Assembly (NCBI GenBank): GCA_963693305.1
Contig: OY855906.1
Location: 28,480,937-28,544,936 of the forward strand
DNA from: Meandrina meandrites
Lineage: Eukaryota > Cnidaria > Anthozoa > Scleractinia > Meandrinidae
Reading direction: 5' to 3'
Length of the DNA stretch: 64,000 nucleotides
The notes under the pieces are model-generated. The model saw only the letters and a program-made list of their open reading frames with translations, did not search any database and was not told the DNA's origin. Both the position numbers and the translations under genes were made by a program. Shown here one piece after another: positions 12,001 through 21,839 of the stretch (its first letter is position 1; every line of letters begins with the position of its first letter).

Positions 12001-15000
12001 TTCTCTACGCACCAGTTCGCAAAAGGCCGCCACGCTCGCAGTATAAGACTTGAACTGCTCTGGCCTTTAAAAAATGTTTCATAGGAAAATTCCTTTATAT
12101 TATTGCAGGCCGCTCATCATGCAACTATTTGTTTGGTTAGTTGTTTGCCGTTATAATACGCGTTCGTCCATTCCATAATTCTATCGCTTTTTTCTGATAG
12201 GCTCAGTTAATCGGACTACCGATACAGCAGTCCGGTTGTATTTTTTTTTTCGGCCTCCGGAGTAATTCGCTGTGTATGGTTTTAGAATTCGTTTCTCCTC
12301 ACGCTTTCTTCGGCAATTATCTATAAGCGGGTTACTTGTGGGCTCGAATTCCTTGCTGGTGTACATCGACAACATTTTAATAAACCGAAATCACAGACGT
12401 TTACCACAGCGCGCTTTATATAATCGCCGGCAACATTACAAAATTATTTAGTCGACAGTGTTATGATCAACTCTTTTCTGGTCTTCATCAGATAAATAAT
12501 ATTTTTGACAGCGGAACGGATTATGACACCTTTCGCAGCTCAAAGCGAAGGAGCGTGGTGTTAGGAATGTTAGGAATGCTAGGATAATATCCTAGCATTC
12601 CTTTAAGTACTTACAGTTTACGCCTTCTGCGTCCCCTCATGATTTTGAAAAAGCTTTCGACTCGGTTGACTTGAAATTCCTCATGAGGATTCTGGAAGTG
12701 TTGAATCTCGGACCCAGTTTTATTCAGTGTGATCAAAACGTTTTACAATGGTGCTAAAAGTTGTGTTATGAAAAACCTCACTACTTTGACCTTGAGCGCG
12801 ATTTAAGACAAGGAGATCCACTATATGCATACCTATTTATAACAATCATCCAAATACTGTTAATAAGTGTCCGCGGGAACAGATCAATTCGCGGAATACC
12901 GATCAATGGGAAGGAAATTTAATTGACAAGTTTTGCGGATGTTTCTCAAAGATCTTGATTCCATCCATAACCTTATGAAAATGCTTGATCAGTTTGGGAA
13001 CTGTGCGGGACTTAAGGTTAACAAGTCAAAGACTGAGGCACTTTGGCTGGGCCCACCAAAAAGTATTGACCTTCACGATATTCTCAAACGTACCAATACC
13101 TATCAACCACCCAAAATCTTGGGCGTCTATCTTACATATGATGGAAAGTTGCGCGACACGCTTAATTTTGATGTCACGCTAGGATCTGTCAAAAAAACTT
13201 TTACCCCAGTAGAAGAGGCGTAGCCTCACTCTCATTGGAAAAATACAGGTACTACATCCCTAAATTCTTATACCGGCTGACCAATATAAGCTGCAAGGAC
13301 GAAATCATAAAAGAAATCAATAAAGTAATGCACAGCTATATCTGGAACGGCAAAGACAAGATTAAACGACAAGCAGTTATTAACGATATAGAAAACGGTG
13401 GTTTAAGAATGACCCACTTAGAGTCTGCAGTTCAAGCACAAAGAATAATAATCCTGAAACGATATGTTAGCAACAGAGATCTATCATGGACACACATACT
13501 TGACTCTTGTTTAAAAGATGTGGGTGGAAGGTTACTTCTGAAATATAATTTCGACGTTACAAAGCTGCCTAGCAGAATTCCGGCTTTTTATAAGGAGTGT
13601 CTCGTTTTATGGTCATCCTTAGTCAAATGGACCAATGAAAAAAAAAAAAATGGATGGAGTGCTGCAGCAAACGATATTGTCATATTTTGAAGAAGTGCGT
13701 CTGTTGCGTAAATAATTCCTAGTGTTACCATCCTTATTGCAAAACGTAGCTCTAGAAGAGGCATTTGAATCCGTCGTAAAATGTAAAATAGACGCAAGCG
13801 TGGAACAAAAAAAAAATCAAACTTTTAGTCGATAGATTTTTTTATTTTCTCACAAAACGTAGATAATCGTTAACAAAATTGATCTGTTAAGAAAAAAGTT
13901 GGGGTCACCGACCATTTTAGCTAGCAAACTGCAAGCGAAGTTAGCGCAACGGCCACTCACCCTATATGTGGTTGGAAAATTTCCTCAGCGCGCGCGCTCG
14001 ATGCGTGACGTGGCGTTCCGACAGGAATTACGCGCGCAGTAAGGATGCGCATAAACATTTAGCGCGAACGTCCTAAAGTGAAATGATTGATAAAGTTCGT
14101 CAAATCCGGGCCTTTTGCAGGTATTGATGGAGGATATACTGAATGGACTGAATGGTCCAGCTGTTCAGTAACTTTGGGACTTGGTTTCCAAGGGCGGTCA
14201 CGAACTTGCACCAACCCGAAACCAGAGGGTAATGGAAAAACCTGTAAGGAACAAGAACTTGGTCCTGCCGAGCAGACGCAAGTGTGTGACGCTGACCCTT
14301 ACGCCCGGGGGGGGGGGGCACTTCCTATAAATGGGCTAATGGGGATGTGCCGCTGGATGGGGTCGCATTTTCACGACCGGACTGACTATAATGGGGTCGC
14401 CTTTTCAAGCACTTTTTATAGGGTGACTAGAATGGGGTCACACTTTTCTGGGATTTTGAGAGTAAGAAAATTCTGGCAAGTTGTGATTTATAAACGGAAA
14501 CATTCACAGAAAAGAAAAAGTTACCGTATTCATTGCTGTTGTTTAATATTTGACAAACGGCTCCCATTAAGTGACTAAGTTGGGGTCATGAAAATTACAT
14601 TTACCCAAAAGTGACTAAGATGGGGTCTATAATTGGCCATAGAATATGACTATAATGGGGCAGGGGTTCTGAGAGGCTAGCGGTACATACCCAGCAAAGA
14701 TTGGCCCAAGTAACCCCCCCGGGCCCTTACGGTAAGTTAAAATTAAAAAAATCAAAAAGCTGCTTCACCCGTAAGTTTTTTTTAGACTTTTTCTGCTAAT
14801 GGGACGTTTTTACGACTGTTTTGCGTATGCAAAAAGGAGTAAAGGAGTTAAAAAGGACGACATTTGCGGCGGTGGGTTGGTCGTCTCTAAACGAAAAGCC
14901 GTTCACAGATGGTTGGCAGACTTACATGTAACGCTACTCTCAGTTGGACGTTGCAGGTTATAAAGACCGATGTATTCGCTAGCTGACAGAAAATTTTCAG

Positions 15001-18000
15001 TGTCACGGTGTGCGCGACAAAGGTGAAAGATTGTGCAGCCGATTTGAGACCGATGACAGACTACTGCACTTTAGGCGCTTATGTTTTCATTTTGATGGGT
15101 ATATGAAGATAATTTGAAAATCGATTATGAAAATATTCTCTTTTTATTTTATCTTAAATCAGGTGTATGTTGTTTCTGCCACATAGAAAATCAATGTGAC
15201 CGTCAAAGCAAAATTAAAAGCAAAGTTTATGTAATCGCTTGCTGACAGAAGATTATCAGGGTCACGGTGTGCGCGACAAAGGTGAAATATTATGCAGCCG
15301 ATTTGATTTATAACAATCAAAGAAGGCAAGATCAAACTTATCATGCTCATAGATATTGCCTATGTTGTTTCTGCCCTTAAGAAAAATCAACAGAATTGTC
15401 TTAAGTTTGCATGTGACGGTCAAAGCAAATTGAAAGCGAAGTTTGTGTAATCGCTAGCTGACAGAAGATAATCAGTGTCACGCTGTGCGCCACAAAGGTC
15501 AATGCAGCAGATTTAAAATTAAATTTTATGCGACGCTTAATCTTTACAAGAATCAAAGAAGGCAAGATCAAACTTATCATGCTCATGGATATGGCTGACG
15601 GATTACCATTACCATGTATACAGCTATTTCGAGAAAGGTTGTCGGAAAAAAAAGCATCAAAGTGCACGCGACAATACCGAAAGGTGGTATGGGTATTCAC
15701 TGGAATTTTGCATATTGGCCTAGTTTTGCATATTGCCCAAGTTTGTATTTTTGCACGTGGAAGATTTGTTTTTCCTCTCAGGGGCCAATATCTTTAGCTT
15801 TACTTTTACTGTCGCATCTCTTTCAGTGAGGAAAATCCTTCTAAACTTCAGAGGGGTTAAACGTACGTACCTTGTTTCTATATGTGTGAAAAGAAGGAAG
15901 ACCTGAAATTCGCGCTTATTTTGTTGTTATATCTGATTACCTTATTACATGAAATTTTCGCGACACGTTAATTTCGCGATTTTGAGGTTCGCATATTTCG
16001 CGACACCTTAATTTCGCGATTTTGCGAAAATTTTGTATTTTGACTCACTTTAATTTCGCGTTTTTGAGTGAGACACACTCCATTTCTTTGTCAATGTTAT
16101 TTAACATGTCCCTGAATTTGATCAAACAACTTAATCAACAATGTCCCAGTAAACAAAGAAGAACCTAGTGAGACTGCACTACAAGGAACCAGTAAATAGA
16201 GAGTTTGAGGATTGTACAAAAGAAGTGCTACCTGGAGTCATAGTTAATCGAGGGAGTGGAGTGGAGACGGGAAGCAGTAGTGATCTAGAGGAACAGAACA
16301 TTACCACAGAATAGTTCAAAATGATTGTTGTAAACGTGTGTTATGGTAATAAAGTCGCTTTTTTAATTGTTGGCATAATGTGAGACACTTAATTTTCGCG
16401 TCATGTTAATTTCGCGACATTTAATTTTCGCGTCACTTATATTTCGCGATTTTTTTTAAATCTCGAAATTCGCGAAATTAACGTGTCGCGAAAATTTCAT
16501 GTAATAAGGTAGTATGCAACACGTGCAGTAGCTCAATACGTCTACCCATACTACCTTTCGAAATTGGCTTGTGCAGTTTGTGCTTTTTTCCGACAACGTT
16601 ACTCGAAATAGCTGTATATTATAACGGCCGGCGGCCGCTAGTAGCGATTCGAGCGATAAGCTCAACAGATGCGCGGATTGATAAAAGCGATCATATGTTT
16701 TCAAACACAGATAGAAAAATACATAGAAGAAAGTAACTTTCCTTCAAAGTTATCCAGATGTACACGCAATCGAATTCTACCAAAAAGTCGTTCCACGTGC
16801 CATCGAGTTCACCACAAAATCAGACTTTATGGTTCAAAATTGCAATCATCGGCGATAAAAACACCGCAACAACATCAATATACTTAGCCGTACAAACGTT
16901 GTACAATTCAGCAAAGCCATTGGGAGCTGCGCTCAAAAAGCCAAGATTCTTGTTGTGACTGCAGAGTTTAGGACGATCAATCTTCCTCTTATCATGATAT
17001 CAGAACCGGGCCAACTGTACTGACTTTAGTATAGTTAACGTACATAAAGGCTTCCCAAATGCTTGTTCTGGCGTCCCGCAGGTTTGTGTTTGGACAATGT
17101 ATTGCGAAAGATCTGTTTTAAGTTCTAGTCGCCTGCAGGAGAATCGGCAAATCAAACATGACGACATCGGTTGTTTGATATTTAACACAACTGTGAGAAA
17201 AATAATAAAGCGAAGGAAAGCTTGCGAACAAATTGCTTGAAAAAAGACGAACAACAATGCTCCCATGCTGTAGTTTTCCGATCGGCGATATTCATTTAAA
17301 GACTTTAATGTCTAAAATGTACCATCTTCGGTTCTGAACATAGGTGTTAATTTTCGCTGAGCTGTTGTCGTGCATACTTGCACGTTACTTAGATTTTAGG
17401 GCCGTGAAAATGGCTTTTACTTCGAGAAAAATGGTAAAGCGAAGCGCACACTGAAAAATATTTTCCCGATCAGCAAAATCACAACAGAGCTAGCCTGCGA
17501 GCAGGCTCTCCAAACGAAAAAAAAAGCCGTCGACGGATTAGATTACGTAGAAATGTTCGTTACATGGCCAGTTTTACTTTTTACTGAACTGTTGTCATTC
17601 ATAGTTAGACGTAACCTCGATTTTAGGGCCGTAAAAATGGCTTTTCCTTCTAGAACAATGGTAAAACGAAGAACAAAATCACAACAGAGCCGTACACGGA
17701 TTTGATACATGGAAATTCAAGTGACAACCGGAAATGGGGGGGGGGGGGGGGGGGGGGACTTATTACAGTATACTGTAAGCTGCTTGCTTGTGGTTAGCTT
17801 TTAGTACGGATTGTTTGCGATTAGTTTTCACTCGTGATCTCGCTAACTTTTCAAAGAAGAATAGTGCCGTTAACTGACACTAGTTCACCTGACAGTATAT
17901 AATATGATAAAACAAGATGAAATTCAATTTGAAATGTGTGATTCCAAACAACGAAAATACTACCCACACAAATTACCGAGGATCAAGGGTACTACACTCA

Positions 18001-18292
18001 TTTCAAATTCTATAAACCATATAAATACCCCACTCACACCAAAGCTTAAACATGTTTAAATGTTGTTTAGTTAAACACGGTTTAAAATTGTTTTCTTCAT
18101 GGAAGTTGCTGACGGATGTTTATCGACTTTAAATTTAGCACAATGAAAGCAAACGTTAGAGCATACTTGAACACTACGTAAAATTTAGTCTGTCAGTTGC
18201 CTGTTGCTGATTTTCATTTTCTTAAACCTGGTTTAACTAAACATGTTATGTTCGTGTGAATCAGGTAAAAAACAGCAAATTTGATGACCCTT

Positions 18293-18327
<35 letters not shown>

Positions 18328-21300
18328 ATTAATAATAAACGGCACGCAATGGATACAGAAGCGATGACGTTTCACAAGGTTTCTTTTTCGGGACATTTGT
18401 CAAAAAATTCAGGTAAATAAAAGTAGCTGACAACTTCTGTTCTGAGTGACTGTTCAACAAAAGTTGCGTTATCTTGGCGTGACATCCGATATACGATAAA
18501 CAATGCAAGGTCAAACGCTGTCTTGAAATTGCTTACACCTTTTGTTTTAAAAGAATGGAAAGATTTCTGTTTACTAAATCTTATAGAACGCATCAAATTC
18601 AATTTGTCTCCTTCGTTTATACTTTAAATTAGTCCTATCTAACTGCCCAGGAGTATTTTGCTTTGCGTTCTACGCGACGATTTCTTGTTTAGTTGAGTTG
18701 ATTTCTTTTCCCAGTCCTATTTGGTTCGGTCGACCGCAACAGATAACAGTAATTATTCAAAACTCGGCCTTCGAGACTCGAAACACTTGTTTATCATTTT
18801 GGTGCCCAGCAAAGTGTCTTTTTTCACCATTTTGAACATCTTAATGACGATATATGTCATAAATACCTAAAAAACAGTATCTTTAGTCTCACGAAAACGA
18901 TGCCACCAACGCCGCGTTTTTAATCGACATCGCAAAGAGCACTGAGGTCGTGACAAATATGGTGTTAGTAGAGTGTAATGTACGGTTACTTTGTTTACAG
19001 CTCAACATAAAGATCGACTGATTATATATAATCAGTGTATCTATTGACTGATGGGAATCACTTGCATATTTTTAGATTCAAATTACTGATGGTGCCTGAA
19101 ATAAACGCCAGGACGGGGTTCGCTTGCATAAAGTAAGATTCAAATTACAGAAATTACAGCCGGTACCTTAGGTGTTGAGTTCACTTGGATACATTTAATG
19201 AATTTCTTAAGTTTTTGTAAGTAATTTACGGCGTGTAGGTCGGAATTTAAGTAACTTGCCGTAAAACCGAACATTTTATTGCGTGTGTCGTTTCGTGTAT
19301 AAAGCACTCGCGTACAAACTCTTCGTGCTTCCAAATATGGTACTTGGCAAAGCTGAATATTCAAAGGCTGTCACCGTGCGTTACACGTTTCAACACCTTT
19401 TAAGTTTGTGCAAATGATTAATGATACTTTCGCTGAATCGTGTTTATTAAATTCTGTTAAGTCCCATTTACTGTATCTGATACGATTTGATAAAACTTTG
19501 GTTGTTATTGAGACAATACTGAAATTAAGCCGCCATCTTGGGTCCGCCATCTTGTACCTGCCATCTTGTATGCGCCATCTTGAATTTCTTTAAATTATTT
19601 AATAAGTCATTTCATTAAATAATCTATAAAAGAATGCTTTAAGATAGAGAAATATAAGGTGAGTATAAAATTTCAGAACGACATGATCTGGTTAAAAATT
19701 TAGTCCGTCATCTTGGATTTTAGAATTTGAAACTTAGTGTTTAACTTAAATTAGTATTAATTAAGCTTAATTATGTCTAATAATTATGATAACGGTTGCT
19801 AAAAAGGTACACGTGTAAAAATATGAACGCCATCATAAAACATTGGTTTAGACCTTCAAAGTGCACTTTTGTATAGTAGAACTGTCAAAAACGGCTCAGT
19901 GATCACGTAACACTAGTGTCAAAATGTTACCAATCTAATTTTAGGAAAAGTCGCCGAGTTTGACGATTATCGTTTTCAAATGATAGATTTTCAAGTTGGG
20001 GTGGGCCTGACCTGACTAGTTTTAAAGTCCGACTGCCACGATTTGAATTTGTTTTGCCCTCGTTATAGGCTGTAGTCCTGTAGGAGTGGCAGACACTAAC
20101 ACGATACCAGACAGCCAGATTACTGCAAGCACGCACTATCTTGCATACTATCCGTACTTGGGCCGGCTTCACGAAACAAGAGGAGGAAGAGGATGGTGTG
20201 CTGATATTGATAGCACTGACACAGACTATTTACAAGTGGACGCGGGTTGGTTGTTCTATATCTGTGCGGTGGCAACACAAGGGAAAGGAACTGGTGGATA
20301 TGTGACAAGCTACAAGCTCAGCCTCTCAACCGATGGAGTAAACTGGAACGTGTATAAGGAACACGATGAAGACAAGGTAAGGAAAATAGTTCATCAATCA
20401 GTTAAACTATCTGAAGTACGTAAGTGTTATATATTCAAACGAGGAAGTATATGTACTTTTCTGTATTTACCAGATGAGCGCCGCAGGCACCTCGAACTAT
20501 AAGACTGACTGATAAATTTCTGACAGCGATTGAGTTGTACCGTAATTGCTTTTTTAAAGTGTGACCCTTTGAACAATTCAGTCTGAAGATTATCGCATTG
20601 CTGAAAATAAATGTGGCGCTCTTCTATTTTTTTACTCCCAAATACGGGGGAGGCGTTGAAGGACAGCGCGCATACTCTCTTAAGGTTATTTCTCAGAGAA
20701 AAAAAAAATTGTCGATCGATTTTTTTGAAACTTTCGCTGAATGTTACCAACCAAGCACTGTTTCCAAAAATACAATAAAAAAGATAGGTCACCATGCTCG
20801 CAAGAGAGACATGATGGGCCAATCATACCTTATTTATGCCTGTTCTGGTTCTAATCGCGCGCACACATTTTAAGTGAAACTTGGAAAAAACCTCAATAGG
20901 TAGAAAGCCCCTATAGCATAAGGAACAATGCTTTATATAACTTATGGAAAAAATACACAAATCCGAACAACAACGGATCAAAACGTACCTCTCGTCGCTG
21001 TTTTCAAGGTCATAATTTGCGTCCTCGAGTAACGGTCGTGTGCACGCATTCAGCTATATCTTTTTCTCCTGACGATGAATTGTTGTTTAATTTGTCCAAC
21101 GTAACACAAAGAGGACAATTTTTACACAAAAATTATGCAATAAAAATATAGGTCACCATGCTTGTTTACGAGAATACGGCAATTTATCTTCCTCGAGAGC
21201 CAAGCCGTATAGAAAAAAAAGCCGACATTCTGTTATCTGTGCGCGCTAGATCCGCGCGCTTATCACACGTAAAACTCTGCGCAATGCAATACTGAGGAAT

Positions 21301-21557
21301 ACGATTTTCAATGAGGGTGGGAGTGGGGAGATTTGGGATTTAAACCAGACTTCCCTGTTATTTTTTTTTTTTAGCTAACCATATACTTATACCTGGTTTT
21401 GCTTTTTCTTACTTAACAGATATTTGAGGGAAACAATGATGAAAATAGCCTTGCCAAGCATTACTTGACAAATAGTGTTCCAACCAGATATGTCCGGTTT
21501 TACCCCGTTACGGATTCGGGTCAGGCTTGTATGAGAGTTGAGGTATATGAAGATTAA
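1..21557 (+). CDS. TSP1-repeat / F5-8C discoidin protein (coadhesin-like), gene A, 5' partial
   Basis: Coding exons: <1-95, 1418-1600, 2456-2638, 3561-3743, 4105-4287, (14121-14303, interrupted), 20069-20376 and 21420-21557 with TAA at 21555-21557. Each complete TSP1 exon is 183 nt, flanked by AG and GTAAG, with phase 1 on both sides, so any can be skipped without breaking the frame. The TSP1 core reads WSEWSSCSKTCGSG, then RQSR, GKTC, KAC and QPC. The last two exons make one F5/8C domain. Coral coadhesin, a skeletal-matrix protein, combines TSP1 and F5/8C domains, so a secreted or surface adhesion role is likely (inference). The 5' end, including any signal peptide, is outside the window. 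The sixth TSP1 exon carries a MITE; mRNA probably skips it or truncates there. Exon calls are by eye, without transcript support. Confidence 0.8.
1418..1600 (+). CDS. TSP1 exon, gene A
   Basis: A 183-nt phase 1-1 exon between a CTGCAG acceptor and a GTAAG donor. It encodes one TSP1 repeat with the W-x-x-W pair and six cysteines (STC, KTC, RAC, KTC, KAC, QPC). ATGs inside it are Met-free-domain shadows in other frames. Confidence 0.85.
2456..2638 (+). CDS. TSP1 exon, gene A
   Basis: A 183-nt phase 1-1 exon with acceptor TACAG and donor GTAAG. One TSP1 repeat with all six cysteines; it differs from its neighbours by few residues (KACSTQPC). Confidence 0.85.
3561..3743 (+). CDS. TSP1 exon, gene A
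   Basis: A 183-nt phase 1-1 exon with acceptor TACAG and donor GTAAG. Complete six-cysteine TSP1 repeat, almost identical in protein to the 4105-4287 exon, showing recent exon-plus-intron duplication. Confidence 0.85.
4105..4287 (+). CDS. TSP1 exon, gene A
   Basis: A 183-nt phase 1-1 exon with acceptor TACAG and donor GTAAG. Last intact TSP1 repeat of gene A. It starts only 544 bases after the previous exon start, against about 1.04-1.1 kb for the earlier steps, so this unit lost about half of its intron. Confidence 0.85.
5550..6390 (+). mobile_element. Diverged copy of the GCGCGAACGTCC inverted-repeat element
   Basis: Matches parts of the complete element at 37269-37933: the GCCGTACGACGGGTTCAAATG block, the TCGGTGACGCCCACC block, ACTCATTATCCGAC and the terminal AGCGCGAACG. 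The middle contains GGCGCCATCTTAG/CGCCATCTTGG motifs. No gene is seen in it. Confidence 0.5.
6828..8060 (+). mobile_element. L1-clade LINE, 5' half (endonuclease end and RT start), degenerate
   Basis: At about 6828-6983 one frame reads GEDFNMTFDAGFD and LVDIWRSKPNG, the C-terminal signature of an L1-type apurinic endonuclease. At 7498-7780 follow FFSELYKESESSDEAADFFF and NIPKLDEDAK, then after a frameshift TPGNDGLPSEFYKRFWPLLG. About 7845-8030 gives NWxPISLINVD, LARRMCKVLLNIIHSEQ and YVKDRLI. These are L1 reverse-transcriptase landmarks in order. Stops and frame changes show the copy is dead. It ends in GMLVAI at 8060, directly before the expected DFEKAFDS motif, which appears at 12641. Confidence 0.8.
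9362..11322. repeat. 83-bp satellite array, about 24 units, with higher-order structure
   Basis: The core GCGCTTAATATTTTCTCC recurs every 83 bases exactly for about 20 units, then with small length changes near 11030-11130. Units differ at their starts (TTATGATACAGCAG, AATGATACAGCAG, AATAGTARAGCTG) and at CTGAGC versus CGGAAC. These variants recur as 249-bp trimers and 166-bp dimers. Minus-strand open frames of 66 codons are a by-product of the repeat. Confidence 0.95.
11574..11671. mobile_element. Short hairpin MITE with 8-bp target duplication
   Basis: The arms TAGCCTGCGTGTAGCCGTCT and AGACGGCTGCACGCAGGCTA form an inverted repeat of about 20 bp around GGCGAAAAAGGG/CGCCGTATAA. Flanks CATGCTTG at 11566-11573 and 11672-11679 are identical 8-bp direct repeats, the size made by hAT-type transposases. 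It is nested inside the 4.6-kb element. Confidence 0.75.
12572..12602. repeat. 14-bp perfect palindrome arms
   Basis: AGGAATGCTAGGAT and ATCCTAGCATTCCT face each other across AAT. The hairpin sits a few bases inside the right inverted repeat of the 4.6-kb element and may be part of its end structure. Confidence 0.7.
12643..13668 (+). mobile_element. L1-clade LINE, 3' half (RT and C-terminal region), degenerate
   Basis: Starts with the RT motif DFEKAFDSVDLKFL, then SFIQ...KTFYNGAKSCV, FLKDLDSIHNLMKMLDQFG, GLKVNKSKTEALWLG and ILGVYLTYDGKL, then RRSLTLIGKIQ and, in another frame from 13235, FLYRLTNISCKDEIIKEIN and HSYIWNGKDKIKR. This order is that of an L1 ORF2. The YADD region is damaged and at least one frameshift separates the frames at about 13210. 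It continues the half that ends at 8060. Confidence 0.8.
13669..14074 (-). mobile_element. Truncated copy of the GCGCGAACGTCC inverted-repeat element
   Basis: In reverse orientation relative to 37269-37933 it shares GAAGAAGTGCGTCTGTTGCG, the GGTCACCGACCATTT block, CCTATATGTGGTTGGAAA, CAGCGCGCGCGCTCGATGC and the terminal AGCGCGAACGTCC. It ends about 46 bases before the interrupted TSP1 exon. Confidence 0.65.
14121..14303 (+). pseudogene. TSP1 exon of gene A interrupted at its last base by a MITE
   Basis: Exactly 183 nt as in the intact copies, with acceptor TTTGCAG. It encodes WTEWSSCSVTLGLG and ends CDADPY. Cysteines 2 and 6 of the TSP1 fold are absent (TL for TC, PY for PC), as in the paralog at 39468-39650. 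Directly after its last coding base comes a 420-bp element instead of GTAAG; reading on meets TGA at 14576-14578. The donor survives only beyond the second target-site copy at 14732. Confidence 0.8.
14304..14723. mobile_element. 420-bp hAT-like MITE inside a TSP1 exon end
   Basis: Bounded by CCCGGGGGGG and CCCCCCCGGG (10-bp terminal inverted repeat) and flanked by the 8-bp direct repeat CCCTTACG at 14296-14303 and 14724-14731. The duplicated target is the last eight exon bases. The body repeats a GACTAxxxTGGGGTC-type motif five times. The 8-bp duplication suggests a hAT-type transposase; no coding capacity. Confidence 0.9.
14940..15620 (+). repeat. Three imperfect direct repeats of about 230-270 bp
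   Basis: The string GCTAGCTGACAGAA (or GCTTGCTGACAGAA) followed by TCACGGTGTGCGCGACAAAG recurs near 14978, 15235 and 15455. The last two also share AAGGCAAGATCAAACTTATC and ATGCTCAT. Part of the following sequence (about 15610-15700) has an inverted relative at about 16530-16625. No gene is recognised. Confidence 0.6.
15938..16511. mobile_element. 574-bp TIR element with TTTCGCG motif arrays, TA target
   Basis: Ends carry a nearly perfect inverted repeat of about 40 bp beginning TACCTTATTACATGAAATTT; a TA dinucleotide at each edge fits a TA target duplication (Tc1/mariner-like MITE). Subterminal regions repeat TTAATTTCGCG many times in both orientations. The centre (about 16090-16330) holds no recognisable gene. 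Confidence 0.75.
16512..18750. other. Gene A intron without recognised genes
   Basis: Contains an inverted relative of 15610-15710 at its start, a direct repeat around 17400-17450 and 17628-17680 (GCCGT-AAAATGGCTTTT), a G tract at 17737-17757 and an A tract at 18295-18326. Short open frames show no domain features or splice context. Confidence 0.5.
20069..20376 (+). CDS. F5/8C (discoidin) exon 1, gene A
   Basis: A 308-nt exon between TTATAG and GTAAGG, phase 1 in and 0 out. It starts CSPVGVADTNTIPDSQITAS and continues LGRLHETRGGRGWCADID, YLQVDAG, ICAVATQGKG and YKLSLSTDGVNW. These are the N-terminal Cys, ITAS, RLN-like, W-x-A-x, LQVDLG, ATQG and Y-x-L-x-x-S-x-D-G-x-W landmarks of the family. 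Confidence 0.9.
21420..21557 (+). CDS. F5/8C terminal exon with stop, gene A
   Basis: Acceptor TTAACAG; phase 0 entry reads IFEGNNDENSLAKHYL, then RYVRFYPVTDSGQACMRVEVYED and TAA. This is the C-terminal half of a discoidin domain. The usual final Cys after VE(F/V)YG is replaced by the ED-stop end; Cys residues at GWC, YIC and QAC are present instead. No convincing polyadenylation signal was seen close downstream. Confidence 0.9.
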   Translation: MFEGNNDENSLAKHYLTNSVPTRYVRFYPVTDSGQACMRVEVYED

Positions 21558-21839
21558 TTGGATTAGGAGTATCACCTTGTTCATTAACAAGACGCATATC
21601 TGCGGGAACTCGGGCTTCTTTCCTGGCATATCCAGCTGGAAACGTCAAAACGTCGACATGATGAAATCTCAGTTGTCTTTTGTTGATTGTTTCGCAGCTC
21701 TAGCATAGTACAAGCAAGTATATTGTAAGCAGTGCATATTCCTGGTCTAAATTTTATCCTCTGTCCATTTTATAGGCCCGGTCTGTAGTTTGCGTTTTGC
21801 AGTATCTAGTGACGTTATAGATGGATGTAACTAAGGAAT

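Larger units (their letters stand above)
8061..12642. mobile_element. 4.6-kb inverted-repeat-bounded DNA element with internal satellite array
   Basis: Bases 8061-8096 and 12607-12642 form an imperfect inverted repeat of about 36 bp (both ends begin TCATGAGGG when read inward; the inner part is GGCGTMAACTGTAAGTWC). The two LINE halves outside it join in sequence order (GMLVAI / DFEKAFDS), so the segment is an insertion. It contains no recognisable transposase; the open frame at 8382-8762 matches nothing I know. Its centre is the 83-bp array at 9362-11322. A palindrome at 12572-12602 lies just inside the right end. Only a 3-bp direct repeat (ATT) can be suggested at the junctions, so the superfamily is unresolved. 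Confidence 0.65.

Noticed and set aside
8061..12642. Helitron
   Set aside because: The hairpin at 12572-12602 near the right end prompted this, but there is no CTRR end and the element has inverted terminal repeats, which Helitrons lack.
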